DNA of 9,792 bases from Actinomycetes bacterium (GCA_023424135.1 JAFAEH010000203.1:1-9792); one strand, 5' to 3'; shown: positions 1 to 7,454, counted from the stretch's first letter. Program-made: numbers and translations. Notes: generated by a model from the sequence alone, not told the origin.

Positions 1-2507
1 CCGCGGCGCCGCGCCGCCCGGCGCTGCCGCTGCGGATCGTGCGCGGGGTCTGGATGGGCGCGGCGCACCTGGTCGGCGGGACGGCGCGGCACGTCGGGGC
101 GGGAGCACGGGACCTGGACCCGGCGCACCGTCGTGACGGGCTCGCGCTCACGCTCGTCGCGTTCGCGGTGGTCATCGCGGCCCGTGAGTGGTGGGACCTG
201 TCGGGCACCGCGGGCGACGTCATCCACAACGTGGTCGCGGGGACGTTCGGCGTCGTCGGGGTCGCGGTCCCCGTGGTGCTGCTGGGCCTGGGTCTGCGGC
301 TCATGCGCCACCCGGACCGGGTGCAGGCGAACTCGCGCATCGGCATCGGTCTGAGCGCGATCACGATCGCGGTGTGCGGGATCGTGCACCTGACGCAGGG
401 CCTGCCGCGCACGCAGGACATGGCGGCGATCCGGGAGGCGGGTGGCGTCGTCGGGTTCGGCGTGGGCACGCCCCTGGGCACGATGCTGACGCCCGTCGTC
501 GCGGGTCTGCTGCTCGGGATCCTCGCGTTCTTCGGCGTGCTGGTCGTGACGGCGACGCCCGTGCACATGATCGGGCCGCGCCTGGCGGGCCTCTACCACC
601 GGCTCACGGGTCACCACGAGCGTCCCGCCGACGACGAGGACGCACCGCTCGTCATCGAGGCGCTGCACAGCGCCCGCCCCGAGCCGCCCGTCAAGCCGAG
701 GCGCCGGCTGCTGGGGCGTCGTCGCGCGCAGGACGTCGCCGACCCGGACGACGCACGGCTCGACGAGTACGAGGGCGACGAGGCGTTCGAGCGTGCCGCC
801 GTCGTGCACCGCGAGGACCGCGTCCCGGACGACGAGGTGGTCGACGACGCCTCCGCGGACGACGTCGCGACGCGCGCGGTGCCCGCGGCGGACACCACGC
901 CGACGACGGCCGTCGGGTCGGCGATGTCGGCGCCGCCGACCACGGGTGTCCCGCGCGGTGAGCAGCCGATGCTCGGCGGGGACGTCGTCTACATCCTCCC
1001 GGCGGAGGACGCTCTCGCGAAGGGCGCACCGCACAAGGTCCGTTCCGCCGCCAACGACCGGGTCGTCGACTCGCTCACCTCCGTGCTCGACCAGTTCGGG
1101 ATCGACGCGCAGGTCACGGGCTTCACCCGTGGTCCGACGGTGACGCGCTACGAGGTCGAGCTCGGCACGGGCGTCAAGGTCGAGCGGGTCACGGCGCTGA
1201 GCAAGAACATCGCGTACGCCGTCGCGAGCGCGGACGTGCGCATCCTGTCGCCCATCCCCGGCAAGTCGGCGATCGGCATCGAGATCCCGAACACGGACCG
1301 CGAGACCGTCGCGCTGGGCGACGTGCTGCGCTCGAGCGCCGCGAAGCGCACCGAGCACCCGATGGTCATCGGGGTCGGCAAGGACGTCGAGGGCGGCTAC
1401 GTGGTGGCGAACCTCGCCAAGATGCCGCACCTGCTGGTCGCGGGTGCGACGGGCGCGGGCAAGTCGTCGTTCGTCAACTCGATGATCGTCTCGATCCTCA
1501 TGCGCTCGACGCCGGACCAGGTCCGGATGATCCTCGTCGACCCCAAGCGCGTCGAGCTGACGCTGTACGAGGGCATCCCGCACCTCATCACCCCGATCAT
1601 CACCAACCCGAAGAAGGCCGCGGAGGCCCTCGAGTGGGTGGTCAAGGAGATGGAGGCGCGCTACGACGACCTCGCGATGTTCGGCTTCAAGCACGTCGAC
1701 GACTTCAACGCGGCGGTGCGCGCGGGCAAGGTCAAGCCGCTGCCGGGGTCGGAGCGCAAGATCGCGACGTACCCGTACCTGCTGGTGATCGTCGACGAGC
1801 TCGCCGACCTCATGATGGTCGCGCCGCGTGACGTCGAGGCGTCCATCCAGCGCATCACGCAGCTCGCGCGCGCCGCCGGCATCCACCTGGTCCTGGCGAC
1901 GCAGCGCCCGTCGGTCGACGTGGTCACGGGTCTGATCAAGGCGAACGTGCCGTCGCGCCTGGCGTTCGCGACGAGCTCGCTGACGGACTCGCGCGTGGTG
2001 CTCGACCAGCCGGGGGCCGAGAAGCTCATCGGCCAGGGTGACGCGCTGTTCCTGCCGATGGGCGCGGCCAAGCCGATGCGCACGCAGGGTGCGTGGGTCG
2101 CGGAGTCGGAGATCCACGCGGTCGTCGAGCACGTCAAGGCGCAGCTCGCGCCCTCGTACCGCGAGGACGTGACGGTCGCGGCCGCGAAGAAGCAGGTCGA
2201 CGAGGACATCGGCGACGACCTCGACCTGCTGCTGCAGGCGGCCGAGCTCGTGGTCACGACGCAGTTCGGCTCGACGTCGATGCTGCAGCGCAAGCTGCGC
2301 GTCGGGTTCGCGAAGGCCGGGCGGCTCATGGACCTGCTCGAGTCGCGTGAGATCGTCGGGCCGTCGGAGGGGTCGAAGGCGCGCGAGGTGCTCGTCCAGC
2401 CCGACGACCTGCCCGGCACCCTCGCGATGCTCCGAGGCGCGTCGGACGGCGGTGCGCGGGGGGACGAGGAGGACGACGGCGGGCCCGCACCCGCCGACGT
2501 CGGCTGA
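1..2507 (+). CDS. ftsK: DNA translocase FtsK (5' end outside window)
   Basis: Septum-anchored, ATP-driven DNA pump that clears and aligns chromosome ends during division. The reading frame is open to the left edge: codons from position 3 read AAPRRPALPLRI into the GTG at 39, and the basic Pro/Arg tail typical of actinobacterial FtsK precedes them, so the true start is upstream and GTG 39 is probably internal. Counting GTG 39 as residue 1: four membrane segments at about 35-49, 62-87, 101-118 and 150-171; an acidic Ala/Pro linker at about 190-310; the alpha/beta motor with Walker A GATGAGKS (K475, codon 1461), Walker B LLVIVDELAD (D586, E587) and the LATQRPSVDVVTG segment; then the gamma winged helix at about 727-787 (VTTQFGSTSMLQRKLRVG), which reads orienting DNA sequences. 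All motor motifs are intact. The linker is short and hypervariable, as usual. The stop lies 8 bases before the next gene. Identification is very secure; only the start is missing. Confidence 0.97.
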   Translation, partial: AAPRRPALPLRIVRGVWMGAAHLVGGTARHVGAGARDLDPAHRRDGLALTLVAFAVVIAAREWWDLSGTAGDVIHNVVAGTFGVVGVAVPVVLLGLGLRLMRHPDRVQANSRIGIGLSAITIAVCGIVHLTQGLPRTQDMAAIREAGGVVGFGVGTPLGTMLTPVVAGLLLGILAFFGVLVVTATPVHMIGPRLAGLYHRLTGHHERPADDEDAPLVIEALHSARPEPPVKPRRRLLGRRRAQDVADPDDARLDEYEGDEAFERAAVVHREDRVPDDEVVDDASADDVATRAVPAADTTPTTAVGSAMSAPPTTGVPRGEQPMLGGDVVYILPAEDALAKGAPHKVRSAANDRVVDSLTSVLDQFGIDAQVTGFTRGPTVTRYEVELGTGVKVERVTALSKNIAYAVASADVRILSPIPGKSAIGIEIPNTDRETVALGDVLRSSAAKRTEHPMVIGVGKDVEGGYVVANLAKMPHLLVAGATGAGKSSFVNSMIVSILMRSTPDQVRMILVDPKRVELTLYEGIPHLITPIITNPKKAAEALEWVVKEMEARYDDLAMFGFKHVDDFNAAVRAGKVKPLPGSERKIATYPYLLVIVDELADLMMVAPRDVEASIQRITQLARAAGIHLVLATQRPSVDVVTGLIKANVPSRLAFATSSLTDSRVVLDQPGAEKLIGQGDALFLPMGAAKPMRTQGAWVAESEIHAVVEHVKAQLAPSYREDVTVAAAKKQVDEDIGDDLDLLLQAAELVVTTQFGSTSMLQRKLRVGFAKAGRLMDLLESREIVGPSEGSKAREVLVQPDDLPGTLAMLRGASDGGARGDEEDDGGPAPADVG

Positions 2508-2515
2508 GCGCGCAC

Positions 2516-4684
2516 GTGGACGACGTCCTGTTCGGTCCGCTCGGTGTCGCCGGGCTGGTGATCGCCGTCGTCGCGATCGCCGCGCTCGTGACCGTGCTCG
2601 TCCTGCTGCGCCGCGAGCGGCACCAGACCCGGCGCAACGCCGAGCTGGTCAGCGAGGCGCGCAGGCTCGGGCGCCGGTACGACGCGCTGCAGCGGGTCAC
2701 GCGCGAGGGGGTCGTCGTGCAGACCCGCGACGGGCGCGTCGAGGACATCTCGGACCGTGCGGCGCAGATCCTCGGGGTCGTGCGCGAGGACGTCGTCGGC
2801 GTCCCCGTGGCCAAGCTGCCCGTCGTGCTCCTCGACGACCGGGGGATGGCGGTCAGCCCCGGTCTCGTGCTGGGGCACCGCGCCGGCGACGACGAGCAGA
2901 CCACCGTGGTGACGCTCGTCCCTCCGCTGCCGGGCGCCCGCCCCTCGGTCGTCCAGGTCACGAGCCGCACGGTGCGCGGCGACGGCGCCGACACCTCCGT
3001 CGTCACGACGGTCGTCGACATCACGGCACGCCACGAGGTCGAGGAGGCGCTGAGCCGCAGCGAGACGCAGTTCCGGGTCGCCATGGAGAACGCGCCGATC
3101 GGCATGGCCCTGGTCGACCTGGAGTGGCGGATCACCGAGGCCAACGTCGCGCTCGCCGAGCTGCTGGGCACGCACGCCGCGGCGCTGCGCGGCTACCGTG
3201 TCGACGAGCTCAGCGCGCCCGAGGACCGGGCGGCGCAGCGCATGGCGATGGACCGCCTGCTGGGCGGGGGGCAGCAGCGGTTCTCCCTGGAGATGCGGTG
3301 CCGGCGGGCGGACGAGCAGCTCGTGTGGGTCGTCCTGGACGCCGCGCTCGTCCGCGCCGCCGACGGGCGCCCGGACCACTTCGTCGTGCAGGTGCGGGAC
3401 GCGACCGAGTCACGCATGCAGGCGGAGATGCTCACGCACCGTGCGATGCACGACCCGCTGACGGGCCTCGCGAACCGCACGCTCCTGCAGGAGGTGCTGG
3501 CGACGGCTCTTGCGCAGCCCGGTGCGGCGGACCGTGTCGCGGTGCTCGCGTGCGACCTCGACGGCTTCAAGGGCATCAACGACCGGTACGGGCACGCCGC
3601 GGGCGACGACATCCTCGTGCACGTCGCCGGCGTGCTGCGGGCCGCGACGTCCGGGAACGGCACGGTCGCGCGCCTCGGCGGCGACGAGTTCGTCGTCGTC
3701 CTGCAGGACGTGCACGCCCCCAAGGCGGTCTTCGAGGTCGCGAACGAGATCCACGCCGGGCTCAAGGAGCCCGTGCGCGTGGCACGGCGCCGGCTCGGGG
3801 TGGGGGCGAGCGTCGGGATCGCGCTCGCCGAGCCGCAGCTCGTCGAGGCGGGTGCGCCGACGCTGCTCGCGGCCGCCGACGCCGCGCTGTACCGGGCCAA
3901 GCAGGCGGGCCGGGGGCGCACCGAGGTGTACGACACGTCGATGGAGCTGTCCACGGCCGCGAGCCTGAACCGCGAGCTGGTGCACGCCATCGAGGCCGAC
4001 GAGCTGGTGGTGCACTACCAGCCGATCGTCGACCTGTCGGACTCGCGGGTCGTCGGGTACGAGGCGCTGGTGCGCTGGCAGCACCCCGTGCGGGGGCTGC
4101 TGCTCCCCGGGGCGTTCCTGCCGCACATCCAGGAGGCCGGCGTCTCGGTCATGCTCGGGCAGTTCGTCGCGTCGCGCGTCGTGGAGTTCCTCGCGGGGAC
4201 GGCCGACGACGGGCGGTGGGTGTCGGTCAACGTGTCCGCGGACCAGCTCGGCGACTCCGAGCTGGCGACCCGCCTCCTGCAGGACCTCTCGCGGCACCGC
4301 GTGACGGCGGGTCGGCTCGTGCTCGAGCTGACCGAGTCCTCGCTCGTCGCGTCGGGCACGCGGATCCGCCACGAGCTGACGCAGCTGTCCGCCGCGGGAG
4401 TCCCGATCCTGCTGGACGACTTCGGCACGGGGGTCTCGCCGCTGTCGTACCTGCGGGACCTGCCGGTGGCTGGTGTCAAGCTCGACATGTCGTTCACGTC
4501 CGGCATCCCGCACGACCCGACGGCCGGGAAGGTCGTGCGTGCGCTGGGTGCGCTGGCCCGTGAGCTCGCCATGGTCACGATCGCCGAGGGCATCGAGCAC
4601 GAGGAACAGGCGGACTTCCTGCGCCGCAACGGCTGGCGCTACGGGCAGGGCTGGTTGTACGGGGGCGCGCGGCCGATGCCGTGA
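2516..4684 (+). CDS. Membrane-anchored PAS-PAS-GGDEF-EAL cyclic-di-GMP turnover protein
   Basis: A 722-residue signalling protein expected to make and/or degrade cyclic-di-GMP at the membrane. One N-terminal membrane helix (about 10-32) is followed by a basic stretch, a degenerate PAS-like domain (about 54-165) ending in a PAC-like VVDITARHEVEEAL, and a clearer PAS (about 182-300, FRVAMENAPIGMALVD). The GGDEF domain (about 308-475) has metal-binding D347, N355/D356 in FKGINDRYGH, and an intact GGDEF at 388-392. The position of the inhibitory RxxD I-site (379-382) reads SGNG, so product inhibition through it is unlikely. The EAL domain (about 482-722) keeps E516 (EALVRW), N572, E604 and E607 (LELTES), D634/D635 (DDFGTG), K655, E691 and Q711, so phosphodiesterase activity is expected. 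GTG 2516 is chosen because later in-frame starts would break the membrane helix. No good Shine-Dalgarno precedes it; the 8-base gap suggests coupling to ftsK. The PAS ligand is unknown and no gene symbol is justified. Confidence 0.93.
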   Translation: MDDVLFGPLGVAGLVIAVVAIAALVTVLVLLRRERHQTRRNAELVSEARRLGRRYDALQRVTREGVVVQTRDGRVEDISDRAAQILGVVREDVVGVPVAKLPVVLLDDRGMAVSPGLVLGHRAGDDEQTTVVTLVPPLPGARPSVVQVTSRTVRGDGADTSVVTTVVDITARHEVEEALSRSETQFRVAMENAPIGMALVDLEWRITEANVALAELLGTHAAALRGYRVDELSAPEDRAAQRMAMDRLLGGGQQRFSLEMRCRRADEQLVWVVLDAALVRAADGRPDHFVVQVRDATESRMQAEMLTHRAMHDPLTGLANRTLLQEVLATALAQPGAADRVAVLACDLDGFKGINDRYGHAAGDDILVHVAGVLRAATSGNGTVARLGGDEFVVVLQDVHAPKAVFEVANEIHAGLKEPVRVARRRLGVGASVGIALAEPQLVEAGAPTLLAAADAALYRAKQAGRGRTEVYDTSMELSTAASLNRELVHAIEADELVVHYQPIVDLSDSRVVGYEALVRWQHPVRGLLLPGAFLPHIQEAGVSVMLGQFVASRVVEFLAGTADDGRWVSVNVSADQLGDSELATRLLQDLSRHRVTAGRLVLELTESSLVASGTRIRHELTQLSAAGVPILLDDFGTGVSPLSYLRDLPVAGVKLDMSFTSGIPHDPTAGKVVRALGALARELAMVTIAEGIEHEEQADFLRRNGWRYGQGWLYGGARPMP

Positions 4685-4685
4685 C

Positions 4686-4700
4686 CCGGCGCTGCGCCGG
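4686..4700 (+). terminator. GC hairpin after the GGDEF-EAL gene
   Basis: Immediately after the stop codon, CCGGCG-CTG-CGCCGG forms a perfect 6-bp stem with a 3-base loop. It lies in the 60-base gap between two converging genes, so it could stop transcription from the left. A second, weaker pairing (GGGCAC 4702-4707 with GTGCCC 4727-4732) follows. No T-tract is present, as is common in very GC-rich actinomycetes, so assignment as a terminator is tentative. Confidence 0.45.
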
Positions 4701-4744
4701 CGGGCACGGTGCTGCCGGTGGTCGCGGTGCCCGGGGCCGGGGTC

Positions 4745-6064
4745 TCAGGGGGTGCGGCGGACGACGACCGGTCCGGGCCCGGTGGTGGTGACAGGTGTGG
4801 TGCGCTCGGCGGCCTGGCTCCCGGCGGCCTCGCGCACGAGCGCGAGGCGGGCGGCGACCTGCGCGGACGTCAGCGTCGACGTGCCGTCGGGGATGTCGGT
4901 CAGCGCGTGCACCTGGTGGCCGTCGCGGCGGTCCACCGTCACGGGGGTCCACTGGACGCCGACGACCCGAGCGGGGCCGGCGGGGGTGCCGGCCGCGGGG
5001 TCGGCACCCGTGGCGACGACCTCGGCCGTGAGCAGCAGCCCGGACGCCGTCGACGCCGCGCAGCACGCCTCGTCCTGGTTCGACACGTAGTTGCCCAGCC
5101 CGTACGCGACCCACATCCCCGTGCCGTCCGGGCCCCCCGCCAGGTGCTCGACCGGCTGGGGGACGTGCGCGTGGTGCCCGATCACGAGGTCGACCGCACC
5201 GGACTCGGCGAGCCGCTGGGCGATCGCCCGTTGCGCGTCGGTGGGCTCCGTGCGGTACTCGACGCCCCAGTGCAGGCTCACGAGCACGAGGTCGGCGCCG
5301 GCGTCGCGCGCGGCCGTCGCGCGCTGCACGACGTCGTCGGCCTCGGGGTCCAGCAGGTCGACGGACCACGGCTTGTCCGCGTCGACGGGCATGCCGTTGG
5401 TGCCGTAGGTCGCCGCGAGGTGCGCGACGGTGACCGTCCGGCCGGAGCGCTCGAGCGTGTACAGCTGCGGGCGCTGCGCCTCCTGCGCCGAGCGGGCCGT
5501 GCCGACGTGGCCCAGCCCGGCCGCGTCGAGCGCGTCGAGCGTGGCCGTGACACCGGCGAAGCCACGGTCCACCGAGTGGTTCGACGCCGTCGAGCAGCCG
5601 TCCCAGCCCTGACCGGCGAGCCCCGCGGCGAGCTGGGCCGGTGCGCCGAAGACGGGGTAGCCGGACGGGGCGGTGCCGTCGGGTGCGACGGGAACCTCCA
5701 GGTGGCACAGCGCGAGGTCGGCGGCCGACACCCACGGGTCGAGCGGTGCCAGGAGGTTCCCGAACTCGTAGCCGTCGCCCGTGCGTGCGGAGCGCACGAC
5801 CGGCAGGTGGGGCAGGACGTCGCCGGTCGCCACGATGCTCAGCTCGACGTCGGGGTCGGGCGTCGGTGCGGCCGAGGGCGTGGGGGACGCGGTGAACGCG
5901 GCGGCCACGGTGGGCGTCGTGCCGGCCGGCGCGGCCGCGGTCGGTGCGGAGGTGCCGCGGGCGCCGGCCGCTCCCGCGGCGCCGACCAGCGTGAGGGTCA
6001 CGAGGGTGCACGCGACGACGGCCGGGAGCACCGGCCGGTGCGGGTCCCGGGCGTGACGAGGCAT
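4745..6064 (-). CDS. Secreted CapA-family (PgsA-type poly-gamma-glutamate synthesis) metallophosphatase-like protein
   Basis: Numbered from ATG 6064, 439 residues. A short basic N-terminus (PRHARDPHR) and hydrophobic core (about 11-33, PVLPAVVACTLVTLTLVGAA) form a signal peptide, followed by an Ala/Thr/Pro linker (about 35-72). The CapA fold (about 73-330) carries the expected metal-site motifs: ATGDV at 79-83, HLEVP at 121-125 (usually NLE), SNH at 161-163, HWG at 265-267, GHHAHV at 296-301 and YGLGNYVSNQ at 321-330. The family resembles calcineurin-like phosphoesterases; B. subtilis CapA/PgsA (unrelated to phospholipid pgsA) helps polyglutamate export, but the biochemical role of most members is unknown. 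No capB/capC partners lie nearby, so capsule synthesis should not be assumed; an extracytoplasmic envelope hydrolase is equally possible. Start choice: in-frame ATGs also exist at 6085 and 6118, but 6064 gives the best signal peptide and lies 7 bases after a -10-like TACGCT. The gene is transcribed against both neighbours. Confidence 0.88.
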   Translation of the reverse strand: MPRHARDPHRPVLPAVVACTLVTLTLVGAAGAAGARGTSAPTAAAPAGTTPTVAAAFTASPTPSAAPTPDPDVELSIVATGDVLPHLPVVRSARTGDGYEFGNLLAPLDPWVSAADLALCHLEVPVAPDGTAPSGYPVFGAPAQLAAGLAGQGWDGCSTASNHSVDRGFAGVTATLDALDAAGLGHVGTARSAQEAQRPQLYTLERSGRTVTVAHLAATYGTNGMPVDADKPWSVDLLDPEADDVVQRATAARDAGADLVLVSLHWGVEYRTEPTDAQRAIAQRLAESGAVDLVIGHHAHVPQPVEHLAGGPDGTGMWVAYGLGNYVSNQDEACCAASTASGLLLTAEVVATGADPAAGTPAGPARVVGVQWTPVTVDRRDGHQVHALTDIPDGTSTLTSAQVAARLALVREAAGSQAAERTTPVTTTGPGPVVVRRTP

Positions 6065-6071
6065 CCGGACG

Positions 6072-6077
6072 AGCGTA
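6072..6077 (-). promoter_or_regulatory. -10-like element for capA, possibly leaderless
   Basis: On the minus strand TACGCT fits the actinobacterial TANNNT -10 consensus and is followed by 7 bases and then the ATG at 6064, the spacing expected when transcription begins at or next to the start codon. No convincing -35 is seen at 16-18 bases upstream. This supports 6064 over the two upstream ATGs, because those would lie upstream of the presumed transcription start. The call rests on motif and spacing only. Confidence 0.45.
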
Positions 6078-6162
6078 TTGGTCATCCGTCCAGGTGAATG
6101 CCGCCGAGCGGGTGACATCGCAGGCGAAACCGGGGACGGTGATCGACCGGCCGCCCTGACCG

Positions 6163-6168
6163 TAGGCT
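6163..6168 (+). promoter_or_regulatory. -10 element for pgsA-cinA with leaderless spacing
   Basis: TAGGCT fits TANNNT and is followed by exactly six bases and then GTG at 6175, the classical actinobacterial leaderless arrangement. No Shine-Dalgarno is present before either GTG 6169 or GTG 6175. The weak -35 candidate TGATCG (6140-6145) sits at 17-base spacing and lies within a small inverted repeat, CGGT-GATCG-ACCG (6137-6149). This promoter would drive pgsA and, by its 10-base gap, cinA. Confidence 0.55.
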
Positions 6169-6174
6169 GTGCGC

Positions 6175-6768
6175 GTGGTCGACGACGCTCCCTCTCCCTG
6201 GAACGCCGCCAACGTCGTCACGATGCTGCGCATCGCGGTCGTCCCCGTGTTCGCGGTGGCGCTGCTGGTCGACGGCGGTGACACCGTCGCCGGACGCCTC
6301 GTGGCGACCGGGCTGTTCGTGCTCGCGGCCGCGACCGACCGGGTCGACGGCTGGCTCGCGCGTCGGTCCGGCAAGGTCACGGACCTCGGCAAGCTGCTCG
6401 ACCCCATCGCGGACAAGGTCCTGGTCGGGACGGCCCTCGTGCTGCTGTCGTGGCTCGGTGACCTGTGGTGGTGGGTCACGGTCGTCATCCTGGTGCGGGA
6501 GCTCGGCATCACCGTCATGCGCTTCTTCCTGCTGCGCTACGTCGTGCTGCCCGCCTCGCGCGGCGGCAAGCTCAAGACCGTGCTGCAGTCCGTCGCGCTG
6601 GCCCTGTTCCTGCTGCCGCTCGACCACCTCCCGGTCGTGGTCCGCGTGGTCGCGGTCGCCGCGATGGCCGCCGCCGTCGCCGTGACGGTCCTGACCGGGC
6701 TGGCCTACGTGCGTGACGCCGTCCGGATCCGACGTGCCGCGGGTGTGCCGCCGTCGGCCGGTCTGTGA
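6175..6768 (+). CDS. pgsA: CDP-diacylglycerol-glycerol-3-phosphate 3-phosphatidyltransferase
   Basis: Integral membrane enzyme that transfers a phosphatidyl group from CDP-diacylglycerol to glycerol-3-phosphate, the committed step to phosphatidylglycerol and cardiolipin. From GTG 6175 the protein has 197 residues, the usual length. The CDP-alcohol phosphotransferase signature D(x2)DG(x2)AR(x8)G(x3)D(x3)D is complete: D55, D58, G59, A62, R63, G72, D76, D80. Several hydrophobic helices are visible (about 14-32, 40-54, 82-105, 137-150, 153-178), and PASRGGKLKT at 126-135 is typical of PgsA rather than of the phosphatidylinositol or cardiolipin synthase relatives. The position before cinA and clgR agrees with the conserved actinobacterial cluster. 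An alternative GTG at 6169 would add two residues; 6175 is preferred because of the leaderless -10 spacing. It ends 10 bases before cinA. Confidence 0.95.
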   Translation: MVDDAPSPWNAANVVTMLRIAVVPVFAVALLVDGGDTVAGRLVATGLFVLAAATDRVDGWLARRSGKVTDLGKLLDPIADKVLVGTALVLLSWLGDLWWWVTVVILVRELGITVMRFFLLRYVVLPASRGGKLKTVLQSVALALFLLPLDHLPVVVRVVAVAAMAAAVAVTVLTGLAYVRDAVRIRRAAGVPPSAGL

Positions 6769-6778
6769 GCACCGGTCG

Positions 6779-7282
6779 ATGGGCGAGGCGCACGGTGCGA
6801 CGCCGTCCCGCGGTGCGGCCGACCTGCTCGCTCTGCTCGCGCCGTCGGGTCGCACGCTCGCCGTCGCCGAGTCGCTGACCGGGGGGCTGGTCGCCGCGAG
6901 CGTCGTCGACGTGCCGGGCGCGTCGGCGGTGCTGCGGGGCGGGGTCGTCGCGTACGCGACGGACGTCAAGGCCGACGTCCTCGGCGTGGACGGCGCCCTG
7001 CTGGCCGCCCGGGGCGCCGTGGACCCCGACGTCGCGGCGGCGATGGCGGCGGGTGTGCGGCGCGTGCTCCGTGCGGACGTCGGACTCGCGACGACGGGCG
7101 TGGCGGGGCCCGACGCCCAGGACGGCCACCCGCCCGGGACCGTGCACGTGGCGGTCGCCGTCGGCGACGACGCGCCTGCCGTGCTCAGCCTCGTGCTGGC
7201 GGGGGACCGGGCACAGGTCCGCCACGCGGCGTGCGCCGCCGTGCTCGGGCTCGCGTGCGACGTGCTCGCCGCCGGCCGCTGA
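6779..7282 (+). CDS. cinA: CinA C-terminal domain protein, nicotinamide-nucleotide amidohydrolase (PncC type)
   Basis: A 167-residue stand-alone CinA C-terminal domain. Enzymes of this family deamidate nicotinamide mononucleotide to nicotinate mononucleotide, recycling the NMN produced by DNA ligase and similar reactions into NAD synthesis. Family signatures are clear: LAVAESLTGGLVAASVVDVPG at about 27-47, RGGVVAYATDVKADVLGV at 53-70, GAVDPDVAAAMAAG at 79-92 and TTGVAGPDAQDGHPPGTVHVA at 105-125. The N-terminal molybdopterin-binding-like domain of full-length CinA is absent, which is normal for many actinobacterial copies. ATG 6779 is the only sensible start, because earlier in-frame starts lie within pgsA. 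The Shine-Dalgarno is poor, and the 10-base gap suggests translation coupled to pgsA on one transcript. The competence-related name is historical and says little about function here. Confidence 0.93.
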   Translation: MGEAHGATPSRGAADLLALLAPSGRTLAVAESLTGGLVAASVVDVPGASAVLRGGVVAYATDVKADVLGVDGALLAARGAVDPDVAAAMAAGVRRVLRADVGLATTGVAGPDAQDGHPPGTVHVAVAVGDDAPAVLSLVLAGDRAQVRHAACAAVLGLACDVLAAGR

Positions 7283-7360
7283 ACCCACCGGACCGGCTCC
7301 CGCCCGCGGCCCGCCGTGCGCACGCCCGGGAACACGGCCGGGGGGTGTCGCGTTGGGTCC

Positions 7361-7372
7361 GGTGTGAACACC
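7361..7372. promoter_or_regulatory. Short perfect palindrome in the clgR upstream region
   Basis: GGTGT-GA-ACACC is a perfect 5-bp inverted repeat with a 2-base centre, 49 bases upstream of the putative clgR -10. It could be a repressor or activator half-site pair. It does not match the ClgR boxes known to me (GTTCGC-N5-GCG type). With 246 bases between cinA and clgR one such palindrome may arise by chance, so confidence is low. Confidence 0.25.
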
Positions 7373-7420
7373 ACCCGGTACCCCGCCCGTTCGAGCGGCG
7401 CACGCGTCGGCGGCGCGCGG

Positions 7421-7426
7421 TACGGT
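7421..7426 (+). promoter_or_regulatory. -10 element of the clgR promoter
   Basis: TACGGT fits TANNNT. At 17-base spacing the -35 position reads GCGCAC, which does not resemble TTGACA; this suits a promoter that needs an activator. A GTTCG half-motif at 7389-7393, reminiscent of the left half of ClgR boxes but without a matching right half at the expected distance, lies just upstream. Transcription would begin near 7432-7434, giving a leader of roughly 95 bases. Confidence 0.45.
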
Positions 7427-7432
7427 GGACGC

Positions 7433-7454
7433 CTCCCGGCTCCGCGGCCGGGAG
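7433..7454 (+). other. Stem-loop 1 in the clgR leader
   Basis: CTCCCGGC (7433-7440) pairs perfectly with GCCGGGAG (7447-7454), an 8-bp stem with loop TCCGCG. It starts almost exactly at the predicted transcription start, so it may protect the 5' end of the message. It could instead terminate read-through from cinA, but it has no T-tract. Confidence 0.45.

Noticed and set aside
1661..3379. A 572-codon minus-strand open frame antisense to ftsK and the GGDEF-EAL gene
   Set aside because: Opposite-strand frames stay open by chance at this GC content; no domain, start signal or independent support is seen.
2347..4563. A 738-codon plus-strand frame overlapping the GGDEF-EAL gene
   Set aside because: It is an Arg/Ala/Gly-rich frameshifted reading of a gene whose catalytic motifs are all in the other frame.
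4643..4650. GGGCAGGG, a KOPS-like FtsK orienting sequence; similar sites on the minus strand at 8357-8364 and 9216-9223
   Set aside because: Three hits in both orientations in nearly 10 kb of GC-rich DNA show no strand bias, and the actinobacterial recognition sequence need not equal the E. coli one.
4709..6097. A 462-codon plus-strand frame antisense to capA
   Set aside because: Mirror frame of capA; the minus-strand reading has a signal peptide and all CapA motifs, whereas this one has none.
4575..6518. A 647-codon minus-strand open frame overlapping the GGDEF-EAL end, capA and the start of pgsA
   Set aside because: It is a shadow frame: it overlaps well-identified genes, is Arg/Pro/Gly-rich low complexity for most of its length, and has no recognisable domain.
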